From: Sinorhizobium alkalisoli
GTDB taxonomy: Bacteria > Pseudomonadota > Alphaproteobacteria > Rhizobiales > Rhizobiaceae
DNA: 64,000 nucleotides
Assembly: GCF_008932245.1 (NCBI RefSeq)
Contig: NZ_CP034909.1
Span: 2,555,001-2,619,000, forward strand
Direction: 5' to 3'
Part shown: positions 56,412 through 64,000 of the stretch, piece by piece
Position numbering within the stretch: the stretch's first letter is position 1
Layout: each line of letters opens with the position of its first letter
Notes under the pieces: generated by a model
Seen by the model: the letters and a program-made list of their open reading frames with translations, nothing else
Databases searched by the model: none
What the model was told of the DNA's origin: nothing
Program-made: the position numbers and the translations under genes

Positions 56412-57167
56412 CTACAGCGCTCGGTTCCGCGTGCTCGGAACCCCATGCGGCGCCAGAACTGGAACGAAGACGCGGCGCGAGGCGCGGGCAGCGACCGGCA
56501 GGCCCTGGTAGAGTCGCTTCTGGGCCTCGACGATAATCACCCCGGAAAACACCGGCCATAACGACCGGCCGAAGCGCTCGAGTCCGTGGCGCAGGCGGAG
56601 AACCAGCTTGCGTTTGGACGGCGGGAAGAACAGCGCCTCGGAGCTGGCGCCGGGCGTGAAATTCGTTTCCCGCAAAAGCGCAGTCAGTTGCCCACGGGAA
56701 TAGGGCCGGCCGGAGCCAAAGGGTGTATGCTCCATCCGGGCCCAGACGCCGCGGCGATTGGGCACGACGATGACAAGTCGCCCGCCGGGTGCGAGAATCC
56801 GCCAGATCTCTTTCATGGTCTCGCGCGGGCTTTCGGCGAATTCCAAGGCGTGGACCATCAGCACGCGGTCGATCGAGGCGTCGGGCAACGGCAATTCCTC
56901 ATCGAACACCAGTGCCGTCGAGGACAATTCGGCCGCCGGCCAGTTCACCGCCCCCTGGCCCGCCGGCATGAAGGCAAAGGTCCGTTCGGTGTCTGGACGG
57001 AACCGTTCGAGATAGGGGACCGCATAACCGAGACCGACGAGACGCTCCTCCGGCAGCCGAGCCCAAATGGACGAGAGCGCCATGGTGACGGCCTGTTCCG
57101 CCATCCGGCCGAGTTCGGAATGGTAGAATTGGCGGAGATCGACGATATCGGTGTGCATGGACGACAT
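56412..57167 (-). CDS. SAM-dependent methyltransferase, class I
   Basis: A 251-aa methyltransferase-domain protein. LPDASIDRVLMVHALEFAESPRETMKEIWRILAPGGRLVIVVPNRRG covers the motif II-III region of UbiE-like enzymes, but motif I is hard to see (GLGYAVPYLERF stands in its place). Substrate unknown. It lies upstream of hisC on the same strand, 63 bp away, and is divergent from gloB. Confidence 0.85.
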   Translation of the reverse strand: MSSMHTDIVDLRQFYHSELGRMAEQAVTMALSSIWARLPEERLVGLGYAVPYLERFRPDTERTFAFMPAGQGAVNWPAAELSSTALVFDEELPLPDASIDRVLMVHALEFAESPRETMKEIWRILAPGGRLVIVVPNRRGVWARMEHTPFGSGRPYSRGQLTALLRETNFTPGASSEALFFPPSKRKLVLRLRHGLERFGRSLWPVFSGVIIVEAQKRLYQGLPVAARASRRVFVPVLAPHGVPSTRNRAL

Positions 57168-57300
57168 GTTAGCCTTGGGGCGGTAGACTTCAAGGCGAGC
57201 CTCGCTACATTCGGTGCATGAAACGACGGGCGGGAAGAAGGATCATCTGCCGTCCCCACCCGCCATCAGCATCGATCACATCCGATCGGAGGAACACGCC

Positions 57301-58071
57301 ATGGCCGCCCTTGAAATCGATCTCTTCCTCTGCCGCTCCGACAATTTCGGCGTGCTTGTCCATGATCCGGCAAGCGGTGCGACCGCATCGATAGACGCCC
57401 CCGAAGAGCTGCCGATCCTGGAGGCTGTCGACCGGCGCGGCTGGAACCTGACGCATATCCTCACCACGCACCATCATGGTGACCACGTCGCCGCGAATGT
57501 CAGCCTCAAGGAACGCTTCGGCGTGACGATCATCGGCCCCAAGGGCGAGGCACAGAAGATTCCCGGCTTGGACAAGGCGGTTGGCGACGGCGAGCGCTTC
57601 GACTTCGCTGGCCACCCCATCGAGGTGATCGAAACACCCGGCCATACCGCCGGCCACATCTGCTATTACTTTCCCAAGGATAAGTTGCTATTTGCGGCCG
57701 ACACGCTCTTTGCGCTTGGCTGCGGCCGCCTGTTCGAAGGCACGGCGGAAACCATGTGGCAATCACTCGGTCGGTTGATGGCGCTGCCCGACGATACCGC
57801 TGTCTACTTCGGGCACGAGTACACGCTCTCCAATGCCCACTTCGCCGTCACCGTCGACCCCGACAACACCGCACTCAGGGAACGCGCCGCCGAGATTGAG
57901 GAAACCCGCTCGGACGGCGGCTTCACCGCACCGACCACGATCGGGCTGGAGAAGCGGACCAATCCCTTTCTGCGCGCCGCCGATCTGAAAATCCGCGCCA
58001 ATCTCGGAATGGAGAAGGCAAGTGACGCCGCCGTCTTTGCCGAGATCCGCAAGCGCAAGGACCAGTTCTGA
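57301..58071 (+). CDS. gloB: Hydroxyacylglutathione hydrolase (glyoxalase II)
   Basis: It hydrolyses S-D-lactoylglutathione to D-lactate in methylglyoxal detoxification. It is 256 aa. The metallo-beta-lactamase motif THHHGDH (His57, His59, Asp61, His62) is followed by [10 protein letters not shown] and [18 protein letters not shown] 8 nt before the ATG sets the start. The last base of its TGA stop is the first base of the next gene. Confidence 0.95.
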   Translation: MAALEIDLFLCRSDNFGVLVHDPASGATASIDAPEELPILEAVDRRGWNLTHILTTHHHGDHVAANVSLKERFGVTIIGPKGEAQKIPGLDKAVGDGERFDFAGHPIEVIETPGHTAGHICYYFPKDKLLFAADTLFALGCGRLFEGTAETMWQSLGRLMALPDDTAVYFGHEYTLSNAHFAVTVDPDNTALRERAAEIEETRSDGGFTAPTTIGLEKRTNPFLRAADLKIRANLGMEKASDAAVFAEIRKRKDQF

Positions 58072-58505
58072 TGGCCGACGGAGACCTGAGCGCGGCGGCA
58101 ATCATCGAGAGGCTCGGCCTTGCGCGCCATCCCGAGGGCGGCTGGTATCGAGAGACCTTCCGCGATCATGAGGGCGGCCTCCGCGGCCATTCGACCGCGA
58201 TCTACTACTTGCTCGAGGAGGGCGATCGCTCGCATTGGCACCGCGTCCGCGACGCCGCTGAGGTATGGCACCATTACGCCGGCGCGCCGCTCGACCTCAG
58301 GGTCGCCGAGCCCGGCGGGCCGGCGGCGCGAGTTCGCCTGGGTCCCGACCTCATCGCTGGCGAAAGACCGCAGCATGTCGTCCCCGCCGATTGGTGGCAA
58401 TCGGCGACTTCGCTCGGCGACTGGACCCTCGTCGGCTGCACTGTCGCGCCAGGCTTCGATTTTTCCGCCTTCGAGATGGCGCCGCCCGATTGGCAGCCGG
58501 ATTAG
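58071..58505 (+). CDS. Cupin (DUF985) family protein
   Basis: A 144-aa RmlC-like cupin. GLARHPEGGWYRETFRD, the metal-site-like SHWHRV...EVWHHYAG, and VPADWWQSATSLGDWTLVGC match DUF985. The biochemical role is unknown. The TGATG junction with gloB implies coupled translation, and the pair occurs together in many rhizobia. Confidence 0.88.
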   Translation: MADGDLSAAAIIERLGLARHPEGGWYRETFRDHEGGLRGHSTAIYYLLEEGDRSHWHRVRDAAEVWHHYAGAPLDLRVAEPGGPAARVRLGPDLIAGERPQHVVPADWWQSATSLGDWTLVGCTVAPGFDFSAFEMAPPDWQPD

Positions 58506-58584
58506 CGCATCGGTCCGAAAATCGTACCCGATTTTCGGTTAAAGGAGTTACAGCGATCTTTGCGCGTCTGGAAAGACGCACGAC
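58503..58584. repeat. Repeat after the cupin gene
   Basis: CCGAAAATCG (58515-58524) and CGATTTTCGG (58529-58538) form a perfect 10-bp stem with a 4-nt loop. The left half of the 44-bp unit follows (58548-58584). The first hairpin may also end the gloB-cupin transcript. Confidence 0.7.
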
Positions 58585-58593
58585 CCCGAGGGC

Positions 58594-59484
58594 CTACTCC
58601 GCAGGCTGTGCCGCGGTTGTCGCTCTGCGCCAGATCATGTCATGCGCCGCAAGCACGGCTCCGCCGGTGACCAACAGGCAGGCCGCCGCGATCCGCCAGG
58701 ACGGCTCGGCGAAGCCGAACAGGATCAGAATCAATGTCGAAAGTACCGGTGCCGCATAGCTCGCGACACCGAGCAACTGGATGTCGCCGTTCTTCACGCC
58801 GAAATCCCAGGCATAGAAGGCCGCCCCGACCGGCAGGAATCCGAGTCCTACGACCGCGAGCCACTCGAATGCGGTCTCAGGCCAGACCGTGGTCTCGAGG
58901 CCGAGATGGCAGAGCAAGGACAGGAGCGAAGTCGCCAGGCAGAAGCCGGTGACGACATCGGTCGACACCCTGCCGAAACGGCGTGTGATCAGCGAATAGC
59001 CCGACCATGCGAAGGCACAGAGAAAGGCTGCACCGTAGCCAAGCGTGTAGGCGTCATCGAAGGCGACGCCGTTGCGCCCAACGATGAGCATGGTGCCGGC
59101 AAGCCCGGCAAGCGCGCCAGCGATATGGTACCAACGCAGTGTCTCGCCCGGAAGCAGCGCCGAGCCGACGACGATCAGCAATGGCCAGAGATAGGCGATC
59201 AGCCCCGCCTCGACGGCCGGCGCGTTGCGCAGTGCGGTGAAGTAGAGAAAGTGGTAGCCGAACAGGCCGGCAATGCCAGTCAACCAGACTCGGAAGGGCT
59301 GTTTCAGCAGCACAAGGCGTTGTGGCTTCAGTGCGAGCAGAACGACACCCGGCAGGCTGCCGATCAGGAAGCAGATCGCCGAAAGCTGAAACGGCGGCAT
59401 TTTGCCGGACGCGGCCGTAAACAGCGCCAGCAACGACCACATGAGGATCGCGGAAAAACCGATCAGGGTTGCCTTGAGCTTCAT
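58594..59484 (-). CDS. EamA/DMT superfamily transporter
   Basis: A 296-aa exporter-type protein with ten membrane segments in two EamA halves (about 5-140 and 148-285). GVASYAAPVLSTLILILFGFAEPSW is a typical second-half motif, and AILMWSLLALFTAASG the start. It resembles YddG-like aromatic amino-acid exporters, but substrate assignment is inference. Confidence 0.88.
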   Translation of the reverse strand: MKLKATLIGFSAILMWSLLALFTAASGKMPPFQLSAICFLIGSLPGVVLLALKPQRLVLLKQPFRVWLTGIAGLFGYHFLYFTALRNAPAVEAGLIAYLWPLLIVVGSALLPGETLRWYHIAGALAGLAGTMLIVGRNGVAFDDAYTLGYGAAFLCAFAWSGYSLITRRFGRVSTDVVTGFCLATSLLSLLCHLGLETTVWPETAFEWLAVVGLGFLPVGAAFYAWDFGVKNGDIQLLGVASYAAPVLSTLILILFGFAEPSWRIAAACLLVTGGAVLAAHDMIWRRATTAAQPAE

Positions 59485-59539
59485 TGTCGACCCCTCGCGC
59501 AGCGCTGGCTCCAGCGGACCCGCATGCCTATACCTACTG

Positions 59540-59625
59540 CCTGCCTTCTTAGATCGAGCTCGATGTAAGGGCCAGTCTGCTACGGCGACCTTTGCGCGCC
59601 TGGTTGGACACGCGGCGCGGTAGAC
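59540..59625. repeat. Mosaic repeat unit before the transporter gene
   Basis: A 44-bp unit copy at 59580-59623 (CTACGGCGACCTTTGCGCGCC...GCGGTAG), next to a short long-palindrome remnant (CTTAGATCGAGCTCGATGTAAGG, with a TAGATCGAGCTCGAT core). Confidence 0.7.
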
Positions 59626-59659
59626 ACGCAGCTGATCGCTCTCTCCTTGGATGAGAGCG

Positions 59660-60436
59660 TCAGCCGCCGAAGCGTGTCGCGGAAACGGTCACCGGACCGA
59701 GCTTGGTCGGGATGCGCACATAGACCGGGGCATAGACCTCGACGGCATCTGCCTTTGCGAACCAGATTTCCATCGTGTTCAGGCGGCGCAGATATTCGAC
59801 GTCCTCCCGCCCCTTCCTGTAGCCCGCCCTGGGCACGAAGCGGACGCCGCAGACGATGGCCTCGCCTTCAAAACCCCGGGTCCTGAAGGGTCTTGTCCCT
59901 TTCGGAGACAGCTGAATATCGAGCCGCGATTCGCCGTCGAAGATCGGCAGGGTATTGGGACAGACACGGGCCTTGGCCGGAATGATCAAGCCCGACAGCG
60001 GGTCGAGCACGTTACGCAAGTCGCGATGCGTCACCGGCACCCAGTTCTTCGGCAGCGGCGTGCGCTTTGGTTCCATTCTGGCGCGCACGACATTGCCGTT
60101 GCGGAAGGTGACGCTGATCGCGCGGGCCTTGCTGCCGCTGCGGTAGGACATGGAATAGGAAGTGGCGCGAAGTTGATCGCGGCCGACGACCCCGGAAACG
60201 CGCGTCTGTCCCGAGGTGCGTTTGATGATGTCGACGAGCCCCGCCGAATGCAGCGTTCCCGAAATCGTGTAGCGATTCTTCTCAAGTTCCGTGTGGAAGG
60301 AGGCCCGCGCCACGGGCAGGCCCGCAAGGGCAATACTATAATCCGTCTGATGCTCGATTTCCGCAGCGAAGGATGCTGTGGAAAACATCGTCGCGGCCAA
60401 AATGGCCGGCGCACGAAAGCAAGTACGCCACGTCAT
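59660..60436 (-). CDS. DUF3108 domain-containing exported protein
   Basis: A 258-aa exported protein with a signal peptide (about 1-24, cleavage near SFAAEI). The DUF3108 body includes HQTDYSIALAGLPVARASF and RIPTKLGPVTVSATRFGG at the end. Function unknown. It is divergent from rpmB. Confidence 0.9.
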   Translation of the reverse strand: MTWRTCFRAPAILAATMFSTASFAAEIEHQTDYSIALAGLPVARASFHTELEKNRYTISGTLHSAGLVDIIKRTSGQTRVSGVVGRDQLRATSYSMSYRSGSKARAISVTFRNGNVVRARMEPKRTPLPKNWVPVTHRDLRNVLDPLSGLIIPAKARVCPNTLPIFDGESRLDIQLSPKGTRPFRTRGFEGEAIVCGVRFVPRAGYRKGREDVEYLRRLNTMEIWFAKADAVEVYAPVYVRIPTKLGPVTVSATRFGG

Positions 60437-60802
60437 GGCCTCGAGTTCCCCTTCCTATGCCGTTGCATCCCTTGGAATGCAGGCGGTTTGCGGCTTTTCT
60501 GCGCCAATCGGTCAAAATCATTAGGAAGCGGCCCCGCTTGCATGCTTCCGGAATGCATGCGACAGAAATAGTGCAAGCTCGGCAGTCTTGGAATCGGAAA
60601 AGCCTGGCGTTCCGAGGCACGGATCGATGCCCGCCTGTGTCGAACAGCGCCGGTTTTGCAGCAATGCGCAGGTTTGGCTTGACGGGCCGCCCGTCACTGA
60701 CTATAGAACCGCGACTTTCCAATAATGGCCAGTAGGAACGCGGCCTGGGCTCTGGGCCCGCTATCCGCATTGTCCGGCGGCGATAGAGAAAATAGGTGTA
60801 CC
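60437..60802. other. Intergenic region upstream of rpmB
   Basis: 366 bp between divergent genes. The rpmB promoter is at 60679-60707 (separate entry). GGAAGC/GCTTCC and GCATGC-type short palindromes occur at 60510-60565. No gene is seen. Confidence 0.6.
60679..60707 (+). promoter_or_regulatory. Sigma70 promoter of rpmB
   Basis: TTGACG (60679-60684), 17-base spacer, TATAGA (60702-60707), 96 bp before the rpmB start; close to the rhizobial consensus CTTGAC-N17-CTATAT. Confidence 0.65.
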
Positions 60803-61093
60803 ATGTCCCGTAGTTGCGAATTGACCGGCAAGGGCGTCCAGTCGGGCCACAATGTGAGCCACGCCAACAACAAGACCAAGCGCAAGTTCCTGCCGAACCT
60901 GTGCAATGTCACGCTGATCTCCGACGCTCTCGGCCAGCGTTTCCGCCTGCGCGTTTCCGCGGCCGCCCTGCGTTCGGTCGAACATCGCGGTGGTCTCGAC
61001 GCCTTCCTGCTGAAGGCGGACGAGAACGAACTGAGCATGCGCGCCCGCCTGCTGCGCCGCCAGATCGTCAAGAAAGTTGCCGAAGCCGCCTGA
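60803..61093 (+). CDS. rpmB: 50S ribosomal protein L28
   Basis: A 96-aa L28, longer than the 78-aa E. coli protein as usual in alphaproteobacteria. [20 protein letters not shown] is the family start. The basic motif [14 protein letters not shown] is typical. It is monocistronic, with its own promoter, a 44-bp repeat (61112-61155) and a terminator (61163-61192). Confidence 0.97.
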   Translation: MSRSCELTGKGVQSGHNVSHANNKTKRKFLPNLCNVTLISDALGQRFRLRVSAAALRSVEHRGGLDAFLLKADENELSMRARLLRRQIVKKVAEAA

Positions 61094-61111
61094 TCGGCAC
61101 CGGCACTGCTG

Positions 61112-61155
61112 CTACAGTAATATTCGCGCGCCCGTTAAGACGTGCGGCTCTGTAG
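61112..61155. repeat. 44-bp palindromic unit after rpmB
   Basis: CTACAGTAATATTCGCGCG...GACGTGCGGCTCTGTAG, exactly 44 bp like the copies at 17668 and 53007. Confidence 0.7.
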
Positions 61156-61162
61156 AAATGAG

Positions 61163-61192
61163 GGCTTGCGGACTCGTCCGGCAAGCCTTTTT
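61163..61192 (+). terminator. Intrinsic terminator between rpmB and the YhhQ-like gene
   Basis: GGCTTGC (61163-61169) and GCAAGCC (61181-61187) with inner GGA/TCC pairing, then TTTTT. A classic rho-independent terminator. Confidence 0.85.
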
Positions 61193-61241
61193 CTCGTGCC
61201 TTGCACCCTTTCCCTCACTGGTGGCATCACCCAGGATAAAA

Positions 61242-61886
61242 ATGCTTATTGGCCGTAGGTTCCCTATCTATGTTGCGCTGATGACCCTGGTGGTCGTCGC
61301 CTCGAATTTCCTCGTCCAGTATCCGCTGCCGGGCTCCATCGCCGGGATGCAGCTTGGTGACCTGCTGACCTGGGGTGCCTTCAGCTATCCCTTCGCCTTC
61401 CTCGTAACGGATCTGACGAACAGGCAACTCGGACCGCATATCGCGCGCCGCGTGGTGGTTGCCGGCTTTGCCGTCGCCGTTGCGCTCTCCTTCGTTGCCG
61501 CAACACCGCGCATCGCGATTGCCTCCGGCACAGCCTTTTTGCTCGGCCAGCTTCTCGACATTGCCGTGTTCAACAGGCTGCGGCGCCAGACTTGGTGGCG
61601 CGCCCCGCTCGCCGGCTCGCTGGTCGGGTCGAGCCTCGACACGGCGATGTTCTTCTCTTTCGCCTTTGCACCGCTCTTCGTCTTTCTCGGACCGAATGAC
61701 GCATTCGCGCTCGAGGCGGCTCCCCTGCTCGGCCTGGCTTCAGCCGGCACGCCGCGCTGGATTTCCTGGGCGTTCGGCGATCTTCTGGTGAAGTTCCTCT
61801 GTGGAATCGCGCTCCTGCTTCCCTATGGCGCGCTGATGAGCGTCATCAAACCCATGCCGACGACGGCGGCCAAAGCGGCTTCCTGA
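61242..61886 (+). CDS. Queuosine precursor transporter (YhhQ/VUT family)
   Basis: A 214-aa membrane protein with about six segments of the VUT/YhhQ family that takes up the queuosine precursor preQ0/preQ1. YPFAFLVTDLTNRQLGPHIAR and GTAFLLGQLLDIAVFNRLR are the family motifs. The start ATG at 61242 has AGGA 7 nt upstream; an upstream frame beginning in rpmB is spurious. gluQRS, also in queuosine metabolism, is in this window. I see no preQ1 riboswitch in the 49 bp after the terminator. Confidence 0.88.
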   Translation: MLIGRRFPIYVALMTLVVVASNFLVQYPLPGSIAGMQLGDLLTWGAFSYPFAFLVTDLTNRQLGPHIARRVVVAGFAVAVALSFVAATPRIAIASGTAFLLGQLLDIAVFNRLRRQTWWRAPLAGSLVGSSLDTAMFFSFAFAPLFVFLGPNDAFALEAAPLLGLASAGTPRWISWAFGDLLVKFLCGIALLLPYGALMSVIKPMPTTAAKAAS

Positions 61887-61903
61887 CGATCTCGGCCGAT
61901 GGG

Positions 61904-62902
61904 CTAGTTGGAATAACTGCCGAGGCGGAACTCGAGCATGAGGTTGCGCTCGAGGATAGAGTGATTGTCGTCGGAAACGAGAATCAGCCGGGTCTCGCCG
62001 TCGGGAGTCGTAACGACGTCGAGCGCTTCCATATTGTCGATCTGGTAACCCATGTCGGCTTCGATCAGCACCTCGCCGTCGACAACCGCGCCCGGCCGGA
62101 TGTCGCCGCCGGCAATTCGGCGAATGCGCATGCCGAGCCCCGAGGCGAAGTTGAACCGACGCTCGAGCAGCAGCAGGTCCCCATTTGGCAGGAAGGCACC
62201 GTCGGTCACGGCATAGGGATTGTGGCGGACCACCGTGAAGGCGCCCCGCATCGGCCCCTCCAGAATACCCGCCAGCAGATTGTCGGACGTGTCGACGCTG
62301 CGCTCGGAGACGACGACCGCGGAGCCGACAAGCGGCCCATGCTTCGGTGCAATCGCAACCGTTTCAAGGCCGCCATTGTTGCGCAATTCCTCGACCGGAA
62401 AGGGCAGGCTCAACTGCCTGACCGGGCGCGACGAGGAAAAACCGGGGTTGGGATAGACGTCGACCCGATGAGACTGCTCGAAGCTTACAACCGCTTCGCC
62501 GTCTCTGAGCGCCAGCCCTTCGGCATCCACCCTCCATTTTTCGCGTTGAGCCGCGCCGCTGCCATCGGTCATCGAAGTGATCCTAAGATCGGTCAGCCCC
62601 GAAAGACGCCCGGCATCGTCCCGTATAACGGCGCCCTCGACCCAGTGGCCGGTGTCGAGAACGGCGACGAAGGACCGGCCGTCCGGCCGGAACCGGATTG
62701 ACGAAAGCGCACCGAAGAGCGAATTGGGCGAGGTCATCTCGATGCCGCCGATGAACTCGAGCGCACCGAACACGGCCGTGCCCGACCCGACCTTGAACTC
62801 GGTGATCTGCCGGCTTCGCACCAAGGCGATTCCGCCAGGCGCTTCGGCCTGTACGCCGGTCGATGCGAGCATGAGCAGGACTGCAAGGGACCGGCGGAAC
62901 AT
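61904..62902 (-). CDS. Exported esterase-like/phytase-like protein
   Basis: A 332-aa protein with a signal peptide (about 1-19, cleavage after VQA). The body, with IGGIEMTSPNSLFGALSSIRFRPDG, VAVLDTGHW and ITSMTD, matches the esterase-like activity of phytase domain. Actual substrate unknown. The 3' end converges with the YhhQ-like gene, 17 bp apart. Confidence 0.87.
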   Translation of the reverse strand: MFRRSLAVLLMLASTGVQAEAPGGIALVRSRQITEFKVGSGTAVFGALEFIGGIEMTSPNSLFGALSSIRFRPDGRSFVAVLDTGHWVEGAVIRDDAGRLSGLTDLRITSMTDGSGAAQREKWRVDAEGLALRDGEAVVSFEQSHRVDVYPNPGFSSSRPVRQLSLPFPVEELRNNGGLETVAIAPKHGPLVGSAVVVSERSVDTSDNLLAGILEGPMRGAFTVVRHNPYAVTDGAFLPNGDLLLLERRFNFASGLGMRIRRIAGGDIRPGAVVDGEVLIEADMGYQIDNMEALDVVTTPDGETRLILVSDDNHSILERNLMLEFRLGSYSN

Positions 62903-63039
62903 CTACAATAAACCCTCCTGGAGAGGTGAAATCCGCCGCGCCGCCGCAAATCGCGCCGGTAACGCAATGGGCGCTACTTTGAATTGCCGTCCGTCCGGGC
63001 AAAGGCAAGCGGGGCGCGGGCGAAATTGGGGCACGCGGC

Positions 63040-64000
63040 TCACCCGGCGCGACGCAGGCGTCCGGTACGACCGCTCTCCTCTTCGAAAAGGGCCGCCAAC
63101 TGTTCCGTCATCGCCCCTGCCAGTTCGTCGGCGTCGACGATCGTCACTGCACGGCGATAATAGCGCGTCACGTCGTGGCCGATGCCGATCGCCAGCAGCT
63201 CGACCGGCGAGCGGTTCTCGATCTGCTCGATAACCGCTCGCAGGTGGCGCTCGAGATAGTTGCCCGGATTCACCGACAGCGTCGAATCATCGACCGGCGC
63301 GCCATCCGATATCATCATCAGGATGCGCCGCTGCTCGGGTCGGCCGATCAGCCTGTCATGCGCCCACATCAGCGCTTCGCCGTCGATATTCTCCTTGAGC
63401 AGGCCTTCGCGCATCATCAGGCCGAGATTGCGGCGGGCCCGGCGCCAGGGTGCGTCGGCCGATTTGTAGATGATGTGGCGCAGGTCGTTGAGGCGGCCGG
63501 GCGACTGCGGCTTGCCGCCCATCAGCCATTTCTCGCGCGATTGCCCACCCTTCCACGCCTTCGTGGTGAAGCCGAGGATCTCGGCCTTGACGCCGCAGCG
63601 CTCGAGCGTGCGGGCGAGAATGTCCGCGCAGATCGCCGCCACGGTGATCGGCCGTCCACGCATCGAGCCCGAATTGTCGATCAGCAGCGTCACGACCGTA
63701 TCGCGAAAATTCGTATCCTTCTCCCGCTTGAAAGACAGGGGCTGCATCGGATCGATGATCACGCGCTGCAGCCGGGCCGTGTCGAGATAGCCCTCCTCCA
63801 GATCGAATTCCCAGGACCGGTTCTGCTGTGCCATCAGTCGGCGCTGCAGGCGATTGGCGAGGCGGCCGACGGCCCCTTGGAGATGGGCAAGCTGTTTGTC
63901 GAGGAAGGCGCGCAAGCGGTCGAGCTCGGCCTCGTCGCAGAGTTCCTCGGCGGTGATCGTCTCGTCGAATTCCCGCGTGAAGACGGTGTAATCGACCTTC
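63040..64000 (-). CDS. cobT: Cobaltochelatase subunit CobT, C-terminal part (cut by the window end)
   Basis: C-terminal part of the aerobic cobaltochelatase CobT, which with CobN and CobS inserts Co2+ into hydrogenobyrinic acid a,c-diamide. The visible 319 residues contain a von Willebrand A domain with the MIDAS motif DNSGSM and [19 protein letters not shown], ending at RLRRAG. The frame stays open to the window edge ([20 protein letters not shown] before it), so the start and CobS lie outside. GGTCG-type codon use matches the neighbours. Confidence 0.94.
   Translation of the reverse strand, partial: KVDYTVFTREFDETITAEELCDEAELDRLRAFLDKQLAHLQGAVGRLANRLQRRLMAQQNRSWEFDLEEGYLDTARLQRVIIDPMQPLSFKREKDTNFRDTVVTLLIDNSGSMRGRPITVAAICADILARTLERCGVKAEILGFTTKAWKGGQSREKWLMGGKPQSPGRLNDLRHIIYKSADAPWRRARRNLGLMMREGLLKENIDGEALMWAHDRLIGRPEQRRILMMISDGAPVDDSTLSVNPGNYLERHLRAVIEQIENRSPVELLAIGIGHDVTRYYRRAVTIVDADELAGAMTEQLAALFEEESGRTGRLRRAG

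Noticed and set aside
55164..56561. 465-codon plus-strand open frame opposite hisC
   Set aside because: Pure antisense of hisC and tyrC ends, with Arg/His-rich composition and no family match.
1..64000. Prophage, insertion sequence, integrative element, CRISPR or toxin-antitoxin locus
   Set aside because: No integrase, transposase, phage structural gene, direct-repeat spacer array or paired small toxin/antitoxin genes were seen. The tRNA-Leu at 29534-29618 has no duplicated 3' end nearby that would mark an attachment site, apart from the extra CCA.

Overview
The window is a gene-dense, high-GC stretch of alphaproteobacterial chromosome. Everything points to Rhizobiales, most likely Sinorhizobium/Ensifer: DUF4167, DUF1178, TIGR02302 and DUF2125 family proteins, a CpdR-type receiver protein, aerobic-type CobT, EI-Ntr (PtsP), and the runs argH-lipoprotein-lysA-TIGR02302 and ftsE-ftsX-ydcF-plsC. 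The short mosaic palindromic repeats between genes also fit. The species call is inference. I see no insertion sequence, prophage, integrase, CRISPR array or toxin-antitoxin pair; this is core chromosome.

Layout. 1-12.1 kb: an rRNA-like promoter leaving the left edge, an M23 peptidase (RgsM-like), then on the minus strand clpB, a DUF4167 protein, prmC-prfA (translation termination), ptsP (nitrogen PTS) and lysC. 12.4-19.5 kb: a RibD/DHFR-like reductase, ubiG, a comF/grxC/nitrilase-like/DUF1178 block, a methyltransferase, a 55-aa Flp pilin, a small membrane protein, and a mutT-GNAT pair continuing from argJ. 19.5-29.7 kb: argJ, a parvulin isomerase, secA with a clear promoter and terminator, a flippase coupled to a CelD/FemAB-like acyltransferase, an acyl-CoA synthetase and tRNA-Leu(CAA). 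29.8-36.3 kb: dsbB, an HNH nuclease, an AlkA-type glycosylase, gluQRS, a YihY membrane protein, an SDR, a twin-TM protein, a PduO-type cobalamin adenosyltransferase and a rhomboid protease. 36.5-46.1 kb: etfBA plus hydroxyacyl-CoA dehydrogenase, tlpA divergent from argH, an LptM-like lipoprotein, lysA and a TIGR02302 membrane protein. 46.2-52.8 kb: cpdR, hpt, a membrane protein, ftsE-ftsX, ydcF, plsC and a ChaC-like cyclotransferase. 53.2-64 kb: DUF2125, hisC-tyrC, a methyltransferase, gloB-cupin, a DMT exporter, DUF3108, rpmB, a YhhQ-type transporter, a phytase-esterase-like protein and the C-terminal part of cobT cut by the window edge.

Themes. Amino-acid biosynthesis genes are scattered as single genes or pairs (lysC, lysA, argJ, argH, hisC-tyrC). 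A cell-cycle and envelope group (cpdR, ftsEX, ydcF, plsC, M23 peptidase) includes a perfect CtrA-type box (TTAA-N7-TTAA) 158 bp before ftsE. etfBA is preceded by a perfect TTACGT-gt-ACGTAA operator.

Most noncoding space is taken by two repeat units. One is a roughly 44-bp palindrome, CTACAGCGACC...GCGCTGTAG. The other is a 54-bp near-perfect palindrome with 26-bp arms. They often occur side by side and in both orientations, as in rhizobial RIME/ABC-type mosaic elements. No clearly new multi-gene system is visible. The best leads are these repeats, the terminator-like hairpin plus CtrA box before ftsE, the etf operator, the unexplained structured leader near prmC, and the orphan Flp pilin.
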